This document shows, in pieces, positions 21,901 through 32,429 of a DNA stretch of 64,000 bases. The stretch is taken from positions 12,155,507 to 12,219,506 of the forward strand of contig OU342632.1 in the NCBI GenBank assembly GCA_910589415.1, read 5' to 3'. Made by a program: the position numbers and the translations under genes. This DNA comes from Malachius bipustulatus. Lineage: Eukaryota > Arthropoda > Insecta > Coleoptera > Melyridae. Numbering within the stretch: position 1 is the first letter of the stretch; every line of letters begins with the position of its first letter. The notes beneath the pieces were generated by a model that was given only the letters and a program-made list of their open reading frames with translations, made no database searches and had not been told where the DNA came from.

Positions 21901-24205
21901 GGATACTTTCTCGTATTCTGTCACTCCCATTGAATCCGACTGCACGAAACGTAGCGTGTTATCTCAAATAGCACGGATCTTCGATCCCTTAGGCTTCTTA
22001 GCTCCCATGATTTTTCTTGCAAAGCACATGTTACAACAGCTTTGGCGTTCAAAGACTGGTTGGGATGACCCACCTCCAGATATTATTGTACAGGAATGGA
22101 ATCGTTTTAGACTGGAACTTCCAGAAGTAGCCAAAGTTCAACTACCAAGGCTGATAGTTTCAGAGTTGATCTCGCGTTTAGAGATTCACGGGTTCTGTGA
22201 CGCCAGTACCAAGGGTTATGGGGCAGTGATCTACTTCCGTGTGATTACGTCTAGCGGACAAATCAAATTGATCCTGATCACGGGAAAATCTCGAGTCGCT
22301 CCTCTTAAAATTATATCCTTACCTCGACTAGAACTTTGTGCTGCCTATCTTCTGTCGGACTTAATTACTTTTGTCAAAAAATCCTATTCTCAAAAATTTA
22401 CATTCGATACTGTCTATGCGTGGTCCGACTCACAAGTAACTTTAGCTTGGCTCTCAGCCTCTCCACACCGCTGGAAAACGTTCATAGCTAACCGAGTCGC
22501 TCATATTCAGGAAATAGTTTCTCCATTGTCATGGAAGTATGTTCCCACAAAAGACAACCCTGCTGACTGTGTTTCGAGAGGTCTCAGTCCTAGACCTTTG
22601 ATAGAACACAAACTCTGGTGGCAAGGTCCAGATTTCCTTTATAAGCAACCTACAGACTGGCCTGAGCAGCCATCGATTCTATTGGAAAAATTCCCTGAAG
22701 CTTCGCAAGAAGAAAAAACTTTAGCTTTGCACGCTGCAGTGGAAATCTCTTCAGGAGTTATTCCGGATTTACTCGCCAAATTCTCATCCTTACGGAAAAT
22801 TCAGCGAATTCTAGCTTATGTCTTACGTCTTTGCCCGCGCCTCCGCAGACAGAAGAAGCCCGATACTCCTGCTCCGACCTACGCCGAAAATCATCGAGCT
22901 TTACAGCTAATTATAAGGCAGGTACAAGCAGAGTGCTTCTCAGATATTGTGGATTCGTGTCAGAAAAAGAGTTCGCTTCCTAAACCTTTCAGAAAATTAG
23001 CACCTTTCATTGACGAAGCAGGTATTCTCAGGGTGGGTGGAAGGTTAAGACACTCATCCCTTTCATTGGATGCTAAACATCCCGTTTTATTACCAAAAAA
23101 GCATAAATTCACGTTTCTTATCATAGAACAAGTCCACAAGGAAAACTTTCATCCTGGTCTTAAATCTCTACACAACTTGATCTTGCAAAACTTTTGGATA
23201 ATTTCCCCACGTAGCTCGATTTACAGTTGTCTTTCTAAATGCCATAAGTGTTTTAAATGTCGACCTCAATCGTATTTCCCCGTTATGGCTGATTTACCTA
23301 GATTCAGAATCAATCAAGTCAAGGCATTTTCGCAAGTGTCCCTAGATTATGCTGGGCCATTCACAATCACAATGGGAAAACATCGAGGTGCGAAGACGTC
23401 GAAATCCTATATTTGTCTTTTCGTATGCTGTGCTACGAAAGCCCTCCATCTAGAATTATCATCGGATCTGACCTCCGACGCATTTCTCGCGAGTTTTCGC
23501 CGGTTCATCTCTCGTCGAGGCAGAGTTTCTGATATTTATTCTGATCAAGGCACTAACTTCAAAGGCGCTTACAACCAACTTCAAATTTTTTCTAATGCTG
23601 CAGCTGTTGATCTTGGAATCAATTGGCACTTTAACCCGCCAGGGGCGCCACATTTCAATGGTTTGAGCGAAGCTGGAGTGAAGTCTGTCAAGACCCATCT
23701 TTATCGCGTCGTCGGTCAACAACTCATGACCTATGAAGAATTTTATACTTTGCTTACGCAAATTGAGTCTCTTTTAAACTCACGTCCTCTTTCTTCCATC
23801 AGTGAAGATCCGAACGATTTAAGTCCTTTAACACCAGGCCATTTCCTTACCCTAGAACCCCTTACCAGTTTCCCAGAACCTAATCTTGAACATTTAACCC
23901 TAAATAGGCTAAGCCGCTGGCAGCTTTTGCAACGAATGCACGCCAGTTTTTGGAAGCGTTGGAGTCAAGAATACTTGCACACCCTGCAACAGCGGGTCAA
24001 GTGGACCACGCCCTATCCCAATATCAAACTTGATATGCTTGTCCTCATCAAAGATGAGCTAAAGCCTCCACTCGAGTGGGCTCTCGGACGTGTGGTCAAG
24101 CTGCATCCAGGAGAAGACGGGGTAGTGCGCGTCGTCTCATTAAAAACCCAAAAGGGGATTTTACAACGTCCTGTGGTAAAAATTTGTCCACTGCCGGGAC
24201 AATAA
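18920..24205 (+). CDS. BEL/Pao gag-pol polyprotein, 1761 codons
   Basis: Single intact ORF. Residues about 120-300 form the gag (DUF1759-type; LPKINVPIFDGNIKLWPAF). Cysteine/histidine clusters at about 358-415 (CLLC...HRC, CGNC, CRIC) are the nucleic-acid-binding knuckles. The aspartic protease has FDTAS at about D508. The RT has FICDIRQMYCQI and YMDD at Y918. The Pao A17/RNase H region follows (IARIFDPLGFLAP; FCDAS with D1094). The integrase has an HHCC-type zinc region (HPGLKSLHN...CHKCFKC) and the catalytic triad D1476, D1542, E1584 (LDYAGP, SDQGTNF, NGLSEAG). The C-terminal DUF5641-type domain begins at about 1660 (RLSRWQLLQRMHASFWKRW). Start chosen as the first ATG after the candidate acceptor. 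No stops or frameshifts. Protease motif is DTA rather than the common D-S/T-G. Confidence 0.97.
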   Translation: MPNPNEETIAKLALKRKIPLTRLKEIYEYSVNQTADEFYKHNFLARAGFVDVIYDEFQALHNEIISLVENDLEFTNQDKARAAADKYVYAIKSKKYEMSLDTVVSTGTVNDSNRSSVSGVKLPKINVPIFDGNIKLWPAFFDLYNSLIHENKSLANVQKFHYLMTSLKDDPFNLIKAIPMTEDNYKIAYDALVTRYQNKRFLATTYFNEIYTAPPLQRSSSKDLRHLLDIFSETLAALKVLKFNTESWDFLVFNMLLQKLDHKTRTEFEIENSTTEMPTYKILTTFLSNKCKALESVQCMMPSSPINKIKRSGFSENLENRTFSNNKQRAMPSAFLNSVDNQQPSTSNNRHQNFNSKCLLCPSSHALHRCQIFLAKTPQDRLAFVRQHSLCGNCLRSSHSVRQCPSSTTCRICQYSHHTLLHLNLNKRKFAPHASNSLQTNTALQLNTASSTPLPNPLPNSNDDPASSLLSTSSSPTFRKHSTVLLSTAEVEIRDVWGRFQKVRVLFDTASMANFISERCVNRLGLPRRHSSIPIEGINNLISTSNRGSTQCFIKPRGKTDPTFTFEAIILPRICSDQPRVYLNSQNWSHIENLPLADDKFQTPGPVDILLSAELVPFMLGSGRIFGKVGEPAAIETVFGWILQGRTECSSQTTSLLSCATVLEPQIDITLQKFWEIEHPPTTNAILSQDDIKCETLYKDSVSRDISGRFVVPLPFRQNELDFGDSYNQALRRLLSLEARLYKNPDLHIAYSDFFKEYLQKNYISEVPRSEYRASSAFYLPHHCVLKPDSVSTKIRVVFNAGARGSKGLSLNDTLFSGPKLQHDLPTILLQFRTFPIVFICDIRQMYCQILIKPEHRKYQRFLWRFSTTEEVKEYELKTVTFGVSSAPYLALRTLKELAVVEQDNHPLASEVLQNSVYMDDCVTGADSVGAALHLQSELIALLKKGGFELRKWASNHPAILSAVPAEYSQMPLSFDTELPSFIKVLGLQWNPNSDTFSYSVTPIESDCTKRSVLSQIARIFDPLGFLAPMIFLAKHMLQQLWRSKTGWDDPPPDIIVQEWNRFRLELPEVAKVQLPRLIVSELISRLEIHGFCDASTKGYGAVIYFRVITSSGQIKLILITGKSRVAPLKIISLPRLELCAAYLLSDLITFVKKSYSQKFTFDTVYAWSDSQVTLAWLSASPHRWKTFIANRVAHIQEIVSPLSWKYVPTKDNPADCVSRGLSPRPLIEHKLWWQGPDFLYKQPTDWPEQPSILLEKFPEASQEEKTLALHAAVEISSGVIPDLLAKFSSLRKIQRILAYVLRLCPRLRRQKKPDTPAPTYAENHRALQLIIRQVQAECFSDIVDSCQKKSSLPKPFRKLAPFIDEAGILRVGGRLRHSSLSLDAKHPVLLPKKHKFTFLIIEQVHKENFHPGLKSLHNLILQNFWIISPRSSIYSCLSKCHKCFKCRPQSYFPVMADLPRFRINQVKAFSQVSLDYAGPFTITMGKHRGAKTSKSYICLFVCCATKALHLELSSDLTSDAFLASFRRFISRRGRVSDIYSDQGTNFKGAYNQLQIFSNAAAVDLGINWHFNPPGAPHFNGLSEAGVKSVKTHLYRVVGQQLMTYEEFYTLLTQIESLLNSRPLSSISEDPNDLSPLTPGHFLTLEPLTSFPEPNLEHLTLNRLSRWQLLQRMHASFWKRWSQEYLHTLQQRVKWTTPYPNIKLDMLVLIKDELKPPLEWALGRVVKLHPGEDGVVRVVSLKTQKGILQRPVVKICPLPGQ

Positions 24206-24310
24206 TTTCTTTTTTTTTTTTTTAATTTTAGGTAATTTTTGAATTTTTCTTATGTTAATTTTTTCATGCATCTCACGTGCATATGTGTATAGTTGGGAAA
24301 AACCAAGGCG

Positions 24311-24326
24311 TTTTTGGTGGGTGGAA
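24311..24326 (+). other. BEL/Pao polypurine-like tract
   Basis: TTTTTGGTGGGTGGAA directly before the 3' LTR; the GGTGGGTGGAA part would prime plus-strand synthesis. It is not a pure purine run. Confidence 0.6.
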
Positions 24327-24822
24327 TGTTTGGGACTGGATCACGTGCCGACTCCAACCCATTTTCAATTAGTTTTATTTGCTTATAATTTTATTGGCAC
24401 TTCGTATGACGGACTACGAGGTTAATATCTTTTATTTAAATTTAATTATTTTCGCGGAAAAACGCATATTGCTGTGTGCACAAACCCGCCCCACTCCCTG
24501 GTCAAGCAATACAAGAAGACACGCGGGCGAGTCAAGAGAAGCGACGACCAGAAACCGGTGATACGGCCCATTCAGGCTCCATTCTGAACAAGTTGTTTAA
24601 TTAAAGTGCTTTTCTCGAAAATTTGTGAGATTAGTGATCCTGCTTCCCGAAAACAATCGAACAACCTTTGAGAGCTCTCAACGACGGGACCAACAACGGC
24701 AAAAGGTGAGTGCCTCTTCAATGTGCGTTCGTTTTTAGGTATACAGCATAATTTAACACAATTTTACAATTTTTCAAATTAAATCAAATACAGTCCACTA
24801 TAACCAACGTTTGTAGACAACA
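24327..24822 (+). repeat. BEL/Pao 3' LTR
   Basis: 496 bp, the same as the 5' LTR at every position I compared. It is followed by the CCGTT target duplication at 24823-24827. Confidence 0.95.
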
Positions 24823-24827
24823 CCGTT

Positions 24828-26104
24828 TTTTCTAGATTATGCATGCGATGTAGGCCTATTCTGTTGGAACCACATGTTGTCTAGTAGCGCGTTCAATGAC
24901 GGAGGTGAACTTTCCTGCTGAATCCTCAACGAATAACCCTTTCAACTGCGACTCTTCATCAAGCGATCACTCTCTGGAAATGTGAATGCTTTCTCGTGGA
25001 TCTTTTGTGAGATCTCAGTGCCCAAAGAAGCATTTTCAAGCGCTATAGAAAAAGAGAGCTTTCCGAGGGAGTTTGTAGGTATTAGTGTCCCAACACTATT
25101 TTATAAGTTTTGTCTACAAGGATCAAATGAGTGCACTACCCTTTGAACTAAACTAAAGTTATTGATCTTTTCCCTTACTGAATCGCAATTGGAAACTTGA
25201 CTCAACTTATTATTAAATTCTTATAAGCACTGCGTTGTACACTCTGTTTTTTTTTACTTAGTTCTGAAAATTTCCTAATTTTTTAATATTGAATCATGAG
25301 AGCAGTATCTAATACTTACCGTTAAATTATATAAGTAGGTAAAGTAGGTAGGCACGTAGGTATAGCAGGCTTTCTGCGTTTACTTTTGTTCTATTTTTGA
25401 TACACTTTTATGCAATTTTATTAAACCGAAAGAAAGCAGCTAAGCAGAAAGAAGTAAGCGGATTTAAGATTGGGAGTCCGGTTATGTGAAAACTATAAAT
25501 TCCGATATCGTAAAGCCAACCACGTCGTGCAAGTTGCAAGCACGTCAAGCAGAAAGCTAAACACGGCCCGGAATATAGTCATTTCCTGTTCGCAGCGCTG
25601 ACCGTGTAAGCATTGGAAAGCACTTTTCAGTCTTTCCTCTCTCTCCGGTCTTCCAATTTCTCTCCTGACTCTACAAAGTCGACACGATTCATGCTGCACT
25701 CAGCAGTCAATGTGTAGAATGCAGATAATCTCAAAGAATTCTTATGCCATTCATTCATAATCGCCATTTTGCAATTTTATATACTAACCTAGATTTATGA
25801 CTTGCTAGGTGGTTTTTAAGTATTTTGATCCAAAATACAAATAATCTTTTGAAAGAATGAAACGTCAGAAAATAAATCTTCAGCTCAAAGCAAATTTCAA
25901 AGAGAAATTTTATTTATATGCCTAACTGATAATAGAGCTATTATGTCTGCAGGGTGCTCATTTTTCTGAAGTGCCTAACATAAATGCCTAATAATAGAAT
26001 GCATACTGATTAAAGGTTTAGTCTTCAGAAAATCTTTCAATCATCTCTCCAGACTCTTGAAGTGTTTACCTACTTCGAACAGGTCCATTATAATTAAGGT
26101 CTGG
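24828..26104. other. No gene seen; AT-rich spacer
   Basis: No recognisable frame or repeat ends. Confidence 0.6.
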
Positions 26105-26875
26105 AACTATCTTAAAAATGACTGCTAATATGAAAATAATATTCAAATATATCAAAAACTACTCAAAAAAGTGGGTAATAACAGTTGTGCATCGTCTTGA
26201 AGGCGGACATCCAATGATACCAAACTCGAACAGCTTTACCCCCGCCCTTTAAGGGTTAAAGGTAAAATACATAAGAAATTGCTCCTCACTTCCCCCTCCA
26301 TGAAGGTGGGGTGGGATGTAAATTTGAAATTTTGGTTAGAAACCCTTATTTATGATACCAGATTCAGATTTTACGACCAAAAATACGAAGGATTTGTCTG
26401 GGATATTTTTTTGATTCATGATTGATGGCGCTGTAATCGATGAAATTACTTTTTTTTTTCGATTTGTCTTAATACTGAAATTAAACGAAAAAGATCCACG
26501 AATCGAGAAAAAATTTTAAAGCAAATATTTTTAGGCATGAAATCTGAATCTGGAATAATAAATAAGGGTTCCCTGGCTTCCTAACCAAAATTTCAAATTT
26601 AATCCCCGGATCCCCCTTCATGGAGAGGGAAGGAGGAGCAAATATGTATTTTCAAGCGTAAAATCCGAATCTGCATTACAAAACGTGGGTTCTCATTTAA
26701 TATTTCAAAGTTGTTGCCGCCCATCCCTAGGGGATGGGGGTATTAGGTTGATCGAGTTTGGTATCATTAGATGTCCCCCTTCCAGACGAGCAACTTTCAT
26801 AACCCACCTTTTTTGATCCGATGCGTAGTTGTGGATATATTCAAATGTATTGCGATAAAATGAAAACCCTGTATA
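26105..26875. mobile_element. Fold-back element with ~250-bp arms
   Basis: The left arm (about 26108-26360) is an imperfect inverted copy of the right arm (about 26575-26875). Shared blocks include ATTCAAATATATC, ATGATACCAAACTCGA and CCAAAATTTCAAATTT. The right end closes with ACCCTGTATAG (CTATACAGGGT in complement), the end type of several elements here; the left terminus has decayed. The ~200-base centre is also partly self-complementary. No protein-coding content. Confidence 0.75.
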
Positions 26876-27015
26876 GACACAAAAATACACAGGATCTTAA
26901 TTATGTGGCCAAACCTAAATTAATGATTCTTTGAGTGGTTCTAAGATGAAAAGTCTACGTAGACATAGGCAAGGAAATGTATACATTTTTACATTTTCAA
27001 GATACAGCGTCTCAA

Positions 27016-27112
27016 CCCCTGAAAGTCTGTAATCAACCCCGAAACGTCTGTAATGAATCCCTGATCGTCTGTAATCAACTCCTGAACATATGTAAGAACC
27101 TCCTGATAATGC
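27016..27112. repeat. 21-bp minisatellite, about 4.6 units
   Basis: Units begin at 27016, 27037, 27058, 27079 and 27100 with core CCCTGAxxGTCTGTAATCAA and a few substitutions. Because the period is divisible by three, the minus strand reads as a seven-residue repeat (ITDxQG-like), but there is no sign that it is a gene. Confidence 0.75.
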
Positions 27113-28190
27113 CAAAAGAGCAAAGTTGTCAAGAAATTCAGCTTCACGAAAAACTTCATCATGGAACTGTCTACGAAAGAGGAATGGAGCAACGCATCCC
27201 TACACACTCTCAAGATTGTGGGATGCCTTCTGTAGGTGTGCACTGCGACCTGTTGAGATCTATTGTGCCTACTCTATACTCTCAAAGAAGGTACAATAAA
27301 ATGGTACACAGACGACTAAAAGGCCACCGAGGGAACTTGGGCAGGAGTATATGGGTCAGGTACCAACTACTCCGAGCCGATGGGAACATTCCCAAGCATA
27401 CTTAAAAAGCTAAACTACACGCAATAGAAGTATGCGCTCAAATAAACCTCGACAGAAACTATAAAAATAGGGAAATAGCAATACTGACAGTCAAGCAGCC
27501 ATAAAAACGCTGAGCTCTCCTATCATCAGCTCTAAAATGGCATGGAATTGCCTACAAAAACTCAACAAACTGGGCAAAGAGAGCAAAATTTACCTCAAAT
27601 GAAACGAACGTGCCCACTCATTGGCAAGAAAATCAGCAGTAGCTGTCCTCATAGGACCAGAGCCATTCAGTGGCCTTGAAGACACGTTCTACAAAGCAGA
27701 ACTCCAAAAGGAAGAAGGTAAACTGAGAGAAGTCCATTGGGAAAACCTTTCAGGCTATAGGCAATCCAAGGAGCTCCTCGGGAACTTTAACCGAGAATGG
27801 TCAAGAAAACTCTTGACCCTCAACACAGAAAGTCTCAGAACGCTAACAGGAGTCTTAAAAAGTCATTGCAAGCTCAATGAACACCTGAGGAAACTTGGCA
27901 TAAAAAGATGGCGTTTGCAGATTCTGCAGGGAAGAAAACGAGACACGTCTTCAGCTGTTGACGAACTGCGGAACACTAGAACGCGAAAGAAGAAGTATTC
28001 TGGGACAGAACCAATTCAACGGTGTGGCTCTACCCAGCCTTGATCCTCTTCAAATCCTGAACCCTAAAGGAAACGGAATTGGAGAGACTGCTGCATTGAA
28101 GGGAATACACACCAGAGAGGTAGAGTAGAGGAGGCACAATAGATCTTTAATAGGTCGCAGTGCACCTGACAGCGTCACACTTCTGAAAAA
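27113..28190 (+). mobile_element. RNase H-bearing LINE fragment (R1/LOA/I-like), 3' end
   Basis: Frame-broken plus-strand sequence carries RNase H signatures: a decayed YTDGS region near 27300, LTDSQAAIKTLSS near 27485-27515 and a NERAHSLARKS stretch at about 27602-27635. It ends with a GPEPF stretch, LNTESLRTLTG, HCKLNEHLRKLGIK and a C-R-F-C zinc-like tail at about 27915-27990. The open part at 27621-28043 is the least damaged. RT is absent, so this is a 5'-truncated or recombined copy. It is better preserved than the relative at 1-1420. Confidence 0.8.
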
Positions 28191-29469
28191 AAGCTTCTTT
28201 AATATCTTCTTTGATCTTCTTTATATCTTATTAAATATCCTTCGAAAAATTTCAATGAAAGACAATGTTATTTGCAGTATTAGATACCTAAGGAGCTAAT
28301 AATATAAAACTTAAATGTATTAACACAAGATTGTTCAAGGTTTAGTGATAATTTAGTCATTTTATATAAAAAAAAAATAATCAATGGCAATGCGGATAAA
28401 AAATTTTTGGGGGCACGAGTAATAACGTGTTACTAAAAATAGGAAAACCCTGTAAGTATGCTTGTAAGACTGTGTGAGTTTATTGGTCTTAACAATAATA
28501 TCTACGAGTATTGGATAGTAGTGAAATTTTAAACTTAAATTCTTAACTTTAATTATTACTTTAAATTTTAATTAAATATTTTCAACTGAGTAATCTGTTG
28601 CAGGAAGGTGGTCGTACTTTCGAAAACACCCTGTATAATAACTTCTAAAAATTATAGTACCAGAAGGATGGTAATGGTTTATAGATTCTTTGGTGATTGA
28701 AATGGTTTTGATTCTAATCAACAATCACGAATAGACTGTATGTACAAGTATTGACTGATAACATAAAGTATAAATAAAATTTTAACAAATACCTAAATAA
28801 GCTTTTCAGCTTAGTTAAAGGTCCTAAGTGTTTTAGTTTTAGGTGCACTTTAATGTAGAATATTTATTTTCCAAGGTAAGCAAGCATCTATCATCCTTGG
28901 TTCGTCAAAAATCGGGTATCAAGAAGAAAGATACAAAATATCACAATATGCTCTTATTTACATAGTAAGGCCGCACTGAATCATTCTAAGATCTTTACTG
29001 AATTATTACTCTGATGTAAATATTATTCCAATGCAAACATGGCAAGATTATATCTCAGCAGTACGTCAACAAAGCATGTCTGTATTCATATACAGTGTGT
29101 GCTAAAACTGCAGTTGCAATTCAAATAGTGCTTAGTACTGTAAAGGACACCGTGAAGATAAAAAAATTAAATAAATAATTTTTTATTGTTATTGTCATGC
29201 AAAAATATTACTATTTGTATTAAGTGTTCGTTACTCGGATATGGTCAAAGACCCAAGACCCAAAATCCTGTATCTATATGAAAAATTAACTTAATTTATT
29301 CAACAGCGATGTCATCGAAATAATGATATATTATGCTAGGTACCTTTCGGTTTCAAATTGTGTATAGTCTAAGAAATTTTGAGAATCACACTTATATCAG
29401 TAAAACGCCGATGACATTTTTGTAAATACGGTATTTTTAATAAAGTTTTAGCTATCAATAATAACTATT
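28191..29469. other. No gene seen; AT-rich spacer
   Basis: Only AT-rich sequence. A CACCCTGTATAATA end-like motif at about 28627-28640 has no matched partner. Confidence 0.6.
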
Positions 29470-30297
29470 ATACAGGGTCCGGTTCATTTTAATCGACGCA
29501 CGCGAATACCTCTGTTGGTAACCAAAATACAAAAAAAAATTCGCAGACCAAGGCATTTGAAGGTTAATGTTATTTTTTAAATACATCACCCTGTGATATA
29601 TTATTATTTTTTTCATATTTCCTGAGAGAATCCAATAAGAATAGTTTTTACAGTTGCAGTTTAAATTGAGTAGGTTATGAGTTTTCAGCAAGTGAAAGTA
29701 GCAATTGTTCATTTTGAAAGTAGTGTAGGTACATCGAAAACGGCTCCAAACATCTGAAAACGGCTGACATGTCCCTATCTTAACTTTTCATCTGGTATCC
29801 TACAATATGGTTTAAATTTTAATATCTATACAGGGTAAGGATGAAAATTACGAGATTTTTAATCACCCTGTATAAAAATTTCAAGTACACTGTAAGGTAT
29901 CACATGAAAAGTTAAGATAGGGACATGTAAGCCGTTTTCTGATATTTGGCCGTTTTCGATGTACACTGCTTTCAAAATGAAAAATTCAGTTTATAATTTT
30001 CTGCAATACTCAGTTTATAAGTCATAAACCTACTCATTTTAGATTACACTGTAAAAACCATTCGTACTGAATTTTTTAAGAAAATATGAAAAACAATAAT
30101 ATACAGGCTGTCCTATTCAATAAATAATCTTCACCTTCAAATGACCTTGAAGTTGGTCCCTAAGGTTAAAGTCATTAGTACAGTCAGATGACCCCCGCAT
30201 TGTCCTCGATCATTTTTGTCTGCACTATTTTTTGTATCTTGCTTTCCTTGAGATTTTCGCGTGCATGGGTCGATTAAAATGACCCACGTAGATACTG
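29470..30297. mobile_element. Fold-back element with ~350-400-bp arms and nested short TIR unit
   Basis: The left arm from ATACAGGGTCC (29470) is an imperfect inverted copy of the right arm ending near 30297. Matching blocks include TTCATTTTAATCGAC, TACAGTTGCAGTTTAAATTGAG / its complement, ACATCGAAAACGGC and GACATGTCCCTATCTTAACT. The right arm holds roughly 90 extra bases. At the centre (29827-29875) sits a smaller unit, itself bounded by TATACAGGGT and ACCCTGTATA. No coding sequence. Confidence 0.8.
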
Positions 30298-32429
30298 TAG
30301 ATACTTTATTTATTAGAATCAATAATAATGCATTTGAGAGTGTATCTTGTATTTTCTTACAAGTCTTTCCAAGTAATTTTATTTCATTTGTATGAAAGGG
30401 ATATAACACTCGAGTTATATGAAGGTTGAGACCGAGGAAACGTATCAGTTCTTAGATAGTGGTTCATTCTCTTTGCAAATAATAATATTTCTCTTTTCCT
30501 TGATATAGTTACGATTATATTAATTAAAAAGTCTTGTTGCTTATGCTAAAAATTCAAAATATTAATAATACACAACTAAATTTGGATCATCTAGCAAATA
30601 AGAATTCATTTTCTCAAAGACATTAGTAATTATGTTGTGATGTCGCTATCAATAAAAAGCATCAATAGTCATCAACCATTTCATGAAATTCTCCTCCTAA
30701 TACCTCTTCTTTGGGGTCGTTTACTAAAATCTCTTCCTAGGAGTCATCTCCTAAAACCCACTGTGTTAGCTGGTACCTGCTCTCTTCGACTCAGAGGGTC
30801 ACAAAATAATTTAAAACACAAAAAATTGTTCAAAAAAAACGAATTAATCGTCGAATAATTAGTCGATTTGACGAGCATCTGGTCGCTTAAGGACACGGCA
30901 CTGGGACTACCCAGGAAATTATCGATTACCCGGAATAAGCTGTTCGAAAATTCCAGCAAAGCACATGCCTTAATGATTCTCGACCTGAATTTAAGGTAAA
31001 CAAATCATTCTATAATTTCCCTTTCTGTTTGAAAGATACCTAGATTTACGATTTAAAATTTAAAAAAGAAGAATTAAAATTAATAATTCACGGTGACACA
31101 TCAGTGATTTCAATATGTAAATTTGTTGTGATTTATTTCTTATTTTCAAATTGCTAGAAATTTCAAAATAATGTGAAATTATTAGATATGAGTGTGATTT
31201 ATGAGCAAAGAAACTAGTTCAAAACAATTACTTTTAACGAAACTTATTCGTTTTCACATAAAGCAATATTAATCTTGAATTGGAATTCGATAAACCTTTA
31301 TTAGTACCAATATGGAACAATTCGTTAAAAAGACTTTACGTCTGACACAAATACTGATGAAATCACTTTCCGTTAAAAATTAAAATGAAATAATTTTGGT
31401 CTAATTAAATTATACGGAGTAATTAAGATAGCTCCGAAAACAAGCCAGTATAATTTCCATCATCAGGTTGTGTAGTTAGAATATCGCTCAGGAATATCAG
31501 GATATCGTTCGTCGTCCAAGATATGGTATAAGAGAAGCACAGACAGCATTTTTGACACCTTTTAAATAATTAACATATAAATTTTTTTATCTTCTCTTAT
31601 ATAATTTTGTGGCATTTTAAATCTGCTTAGTAATAATAATTATAAGTAATTTTAATCAGCATATAATCACCAAACTATTGCAGCAGCCAGCATAAATGTT
31701 TGATATAATGTATTTCTATTTTGCGTGCAGATTACGAAATGTTGCAATAAATTTATGTTGGTACCAACATATTATGTCTCTTTCCAAGCGTCCTTGGATT
31801 AATATTTTTTTCAAAATGAAATACCACCTATTAAAATAAATAAAAAATAAAAATTGAGGTCACTTCCTCAATTTATTTAACAAAAGTTTATTAAAATACC
31901 AAAAGATTATATATTTGGTATAAGTAGGTACCTACCTATAAGGTAAGTTACTTACATTATTTGTGACCTGTCAAGTTTATAATTACCGTTGAAAAATAAA
32001 GTTAACAATAACTATTACCTACCAACTGAAAAAACAGTGTTGTAAAATTAGACTGATGGATTTTTGACATTCAAGATTTCAGTTGGTGACGGTTGAGTGG
32101 GTAGGTGCATATTTCAGTTCCATCCATGATATTTAGGTACTTTTTTCCATTAGGTATCCTTACGAAAGCAAATCTATAGAATTGTAGTTGCTAGCTGAGA
32201 AATATTTAAGGAATGGGATGCTGTAGATATTGATTCATTTTGCTCTTGATAAATTTGGGAAAATTTCCAACAGCATAGTCATGTTGAGGCAGTAATTTCA
32301 GGGCTTAGCATCTCTTTATTAAAGATAGGCTCAAGAAAAATTGTTTCGCACCTAAGTATGTAGTTATGAAACATTTTCTATTTCATTATCGATAAAGTTT
32401 CATTACCAAGCAGGAGAATCTGTTGTCTG
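30298..32429. other. No gene seen; AT-rich spacer
   Basis: Contains a perfect 18-bp palindrome TATGTTGGTACCAACATA at 31754-31771 and GTACCTACC-type runs near 31925. No coding pattern. Confidence 0.6.

Larger units (their letters stand above)
17851..24822 (+). mobile_element. Complete BEL/Pao LTR retrotransposon
   Basis: Two 496-bp LTRs, identical by eye, bound one long gag-pol ORF. The 5-bp direct repeat CCGTT occurs at 17846-17850 and 24823-24827, the size of target duplication expected for BEL/Pao. A PBS for tRNA-Tyr, a polypurine-like tract and all catalytic motifs are present. No env gene. Identical LTRs and an unbroken ORF indicate a very recent, possibly still competent insertion; competence is inference. 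Confidence 0.97.

Noticed and set aside
23459..23761. 100-codon minus-strand ORF within the BEL integrase
   Set aside because: Antisense shadow; the plus frame holds the catalytic integrase motifs.
27016..27112. CRISPR-like spacing of short repeats
   Set aside because: The units are contiguous without unique spacers, in a eukaryotic repeat context.
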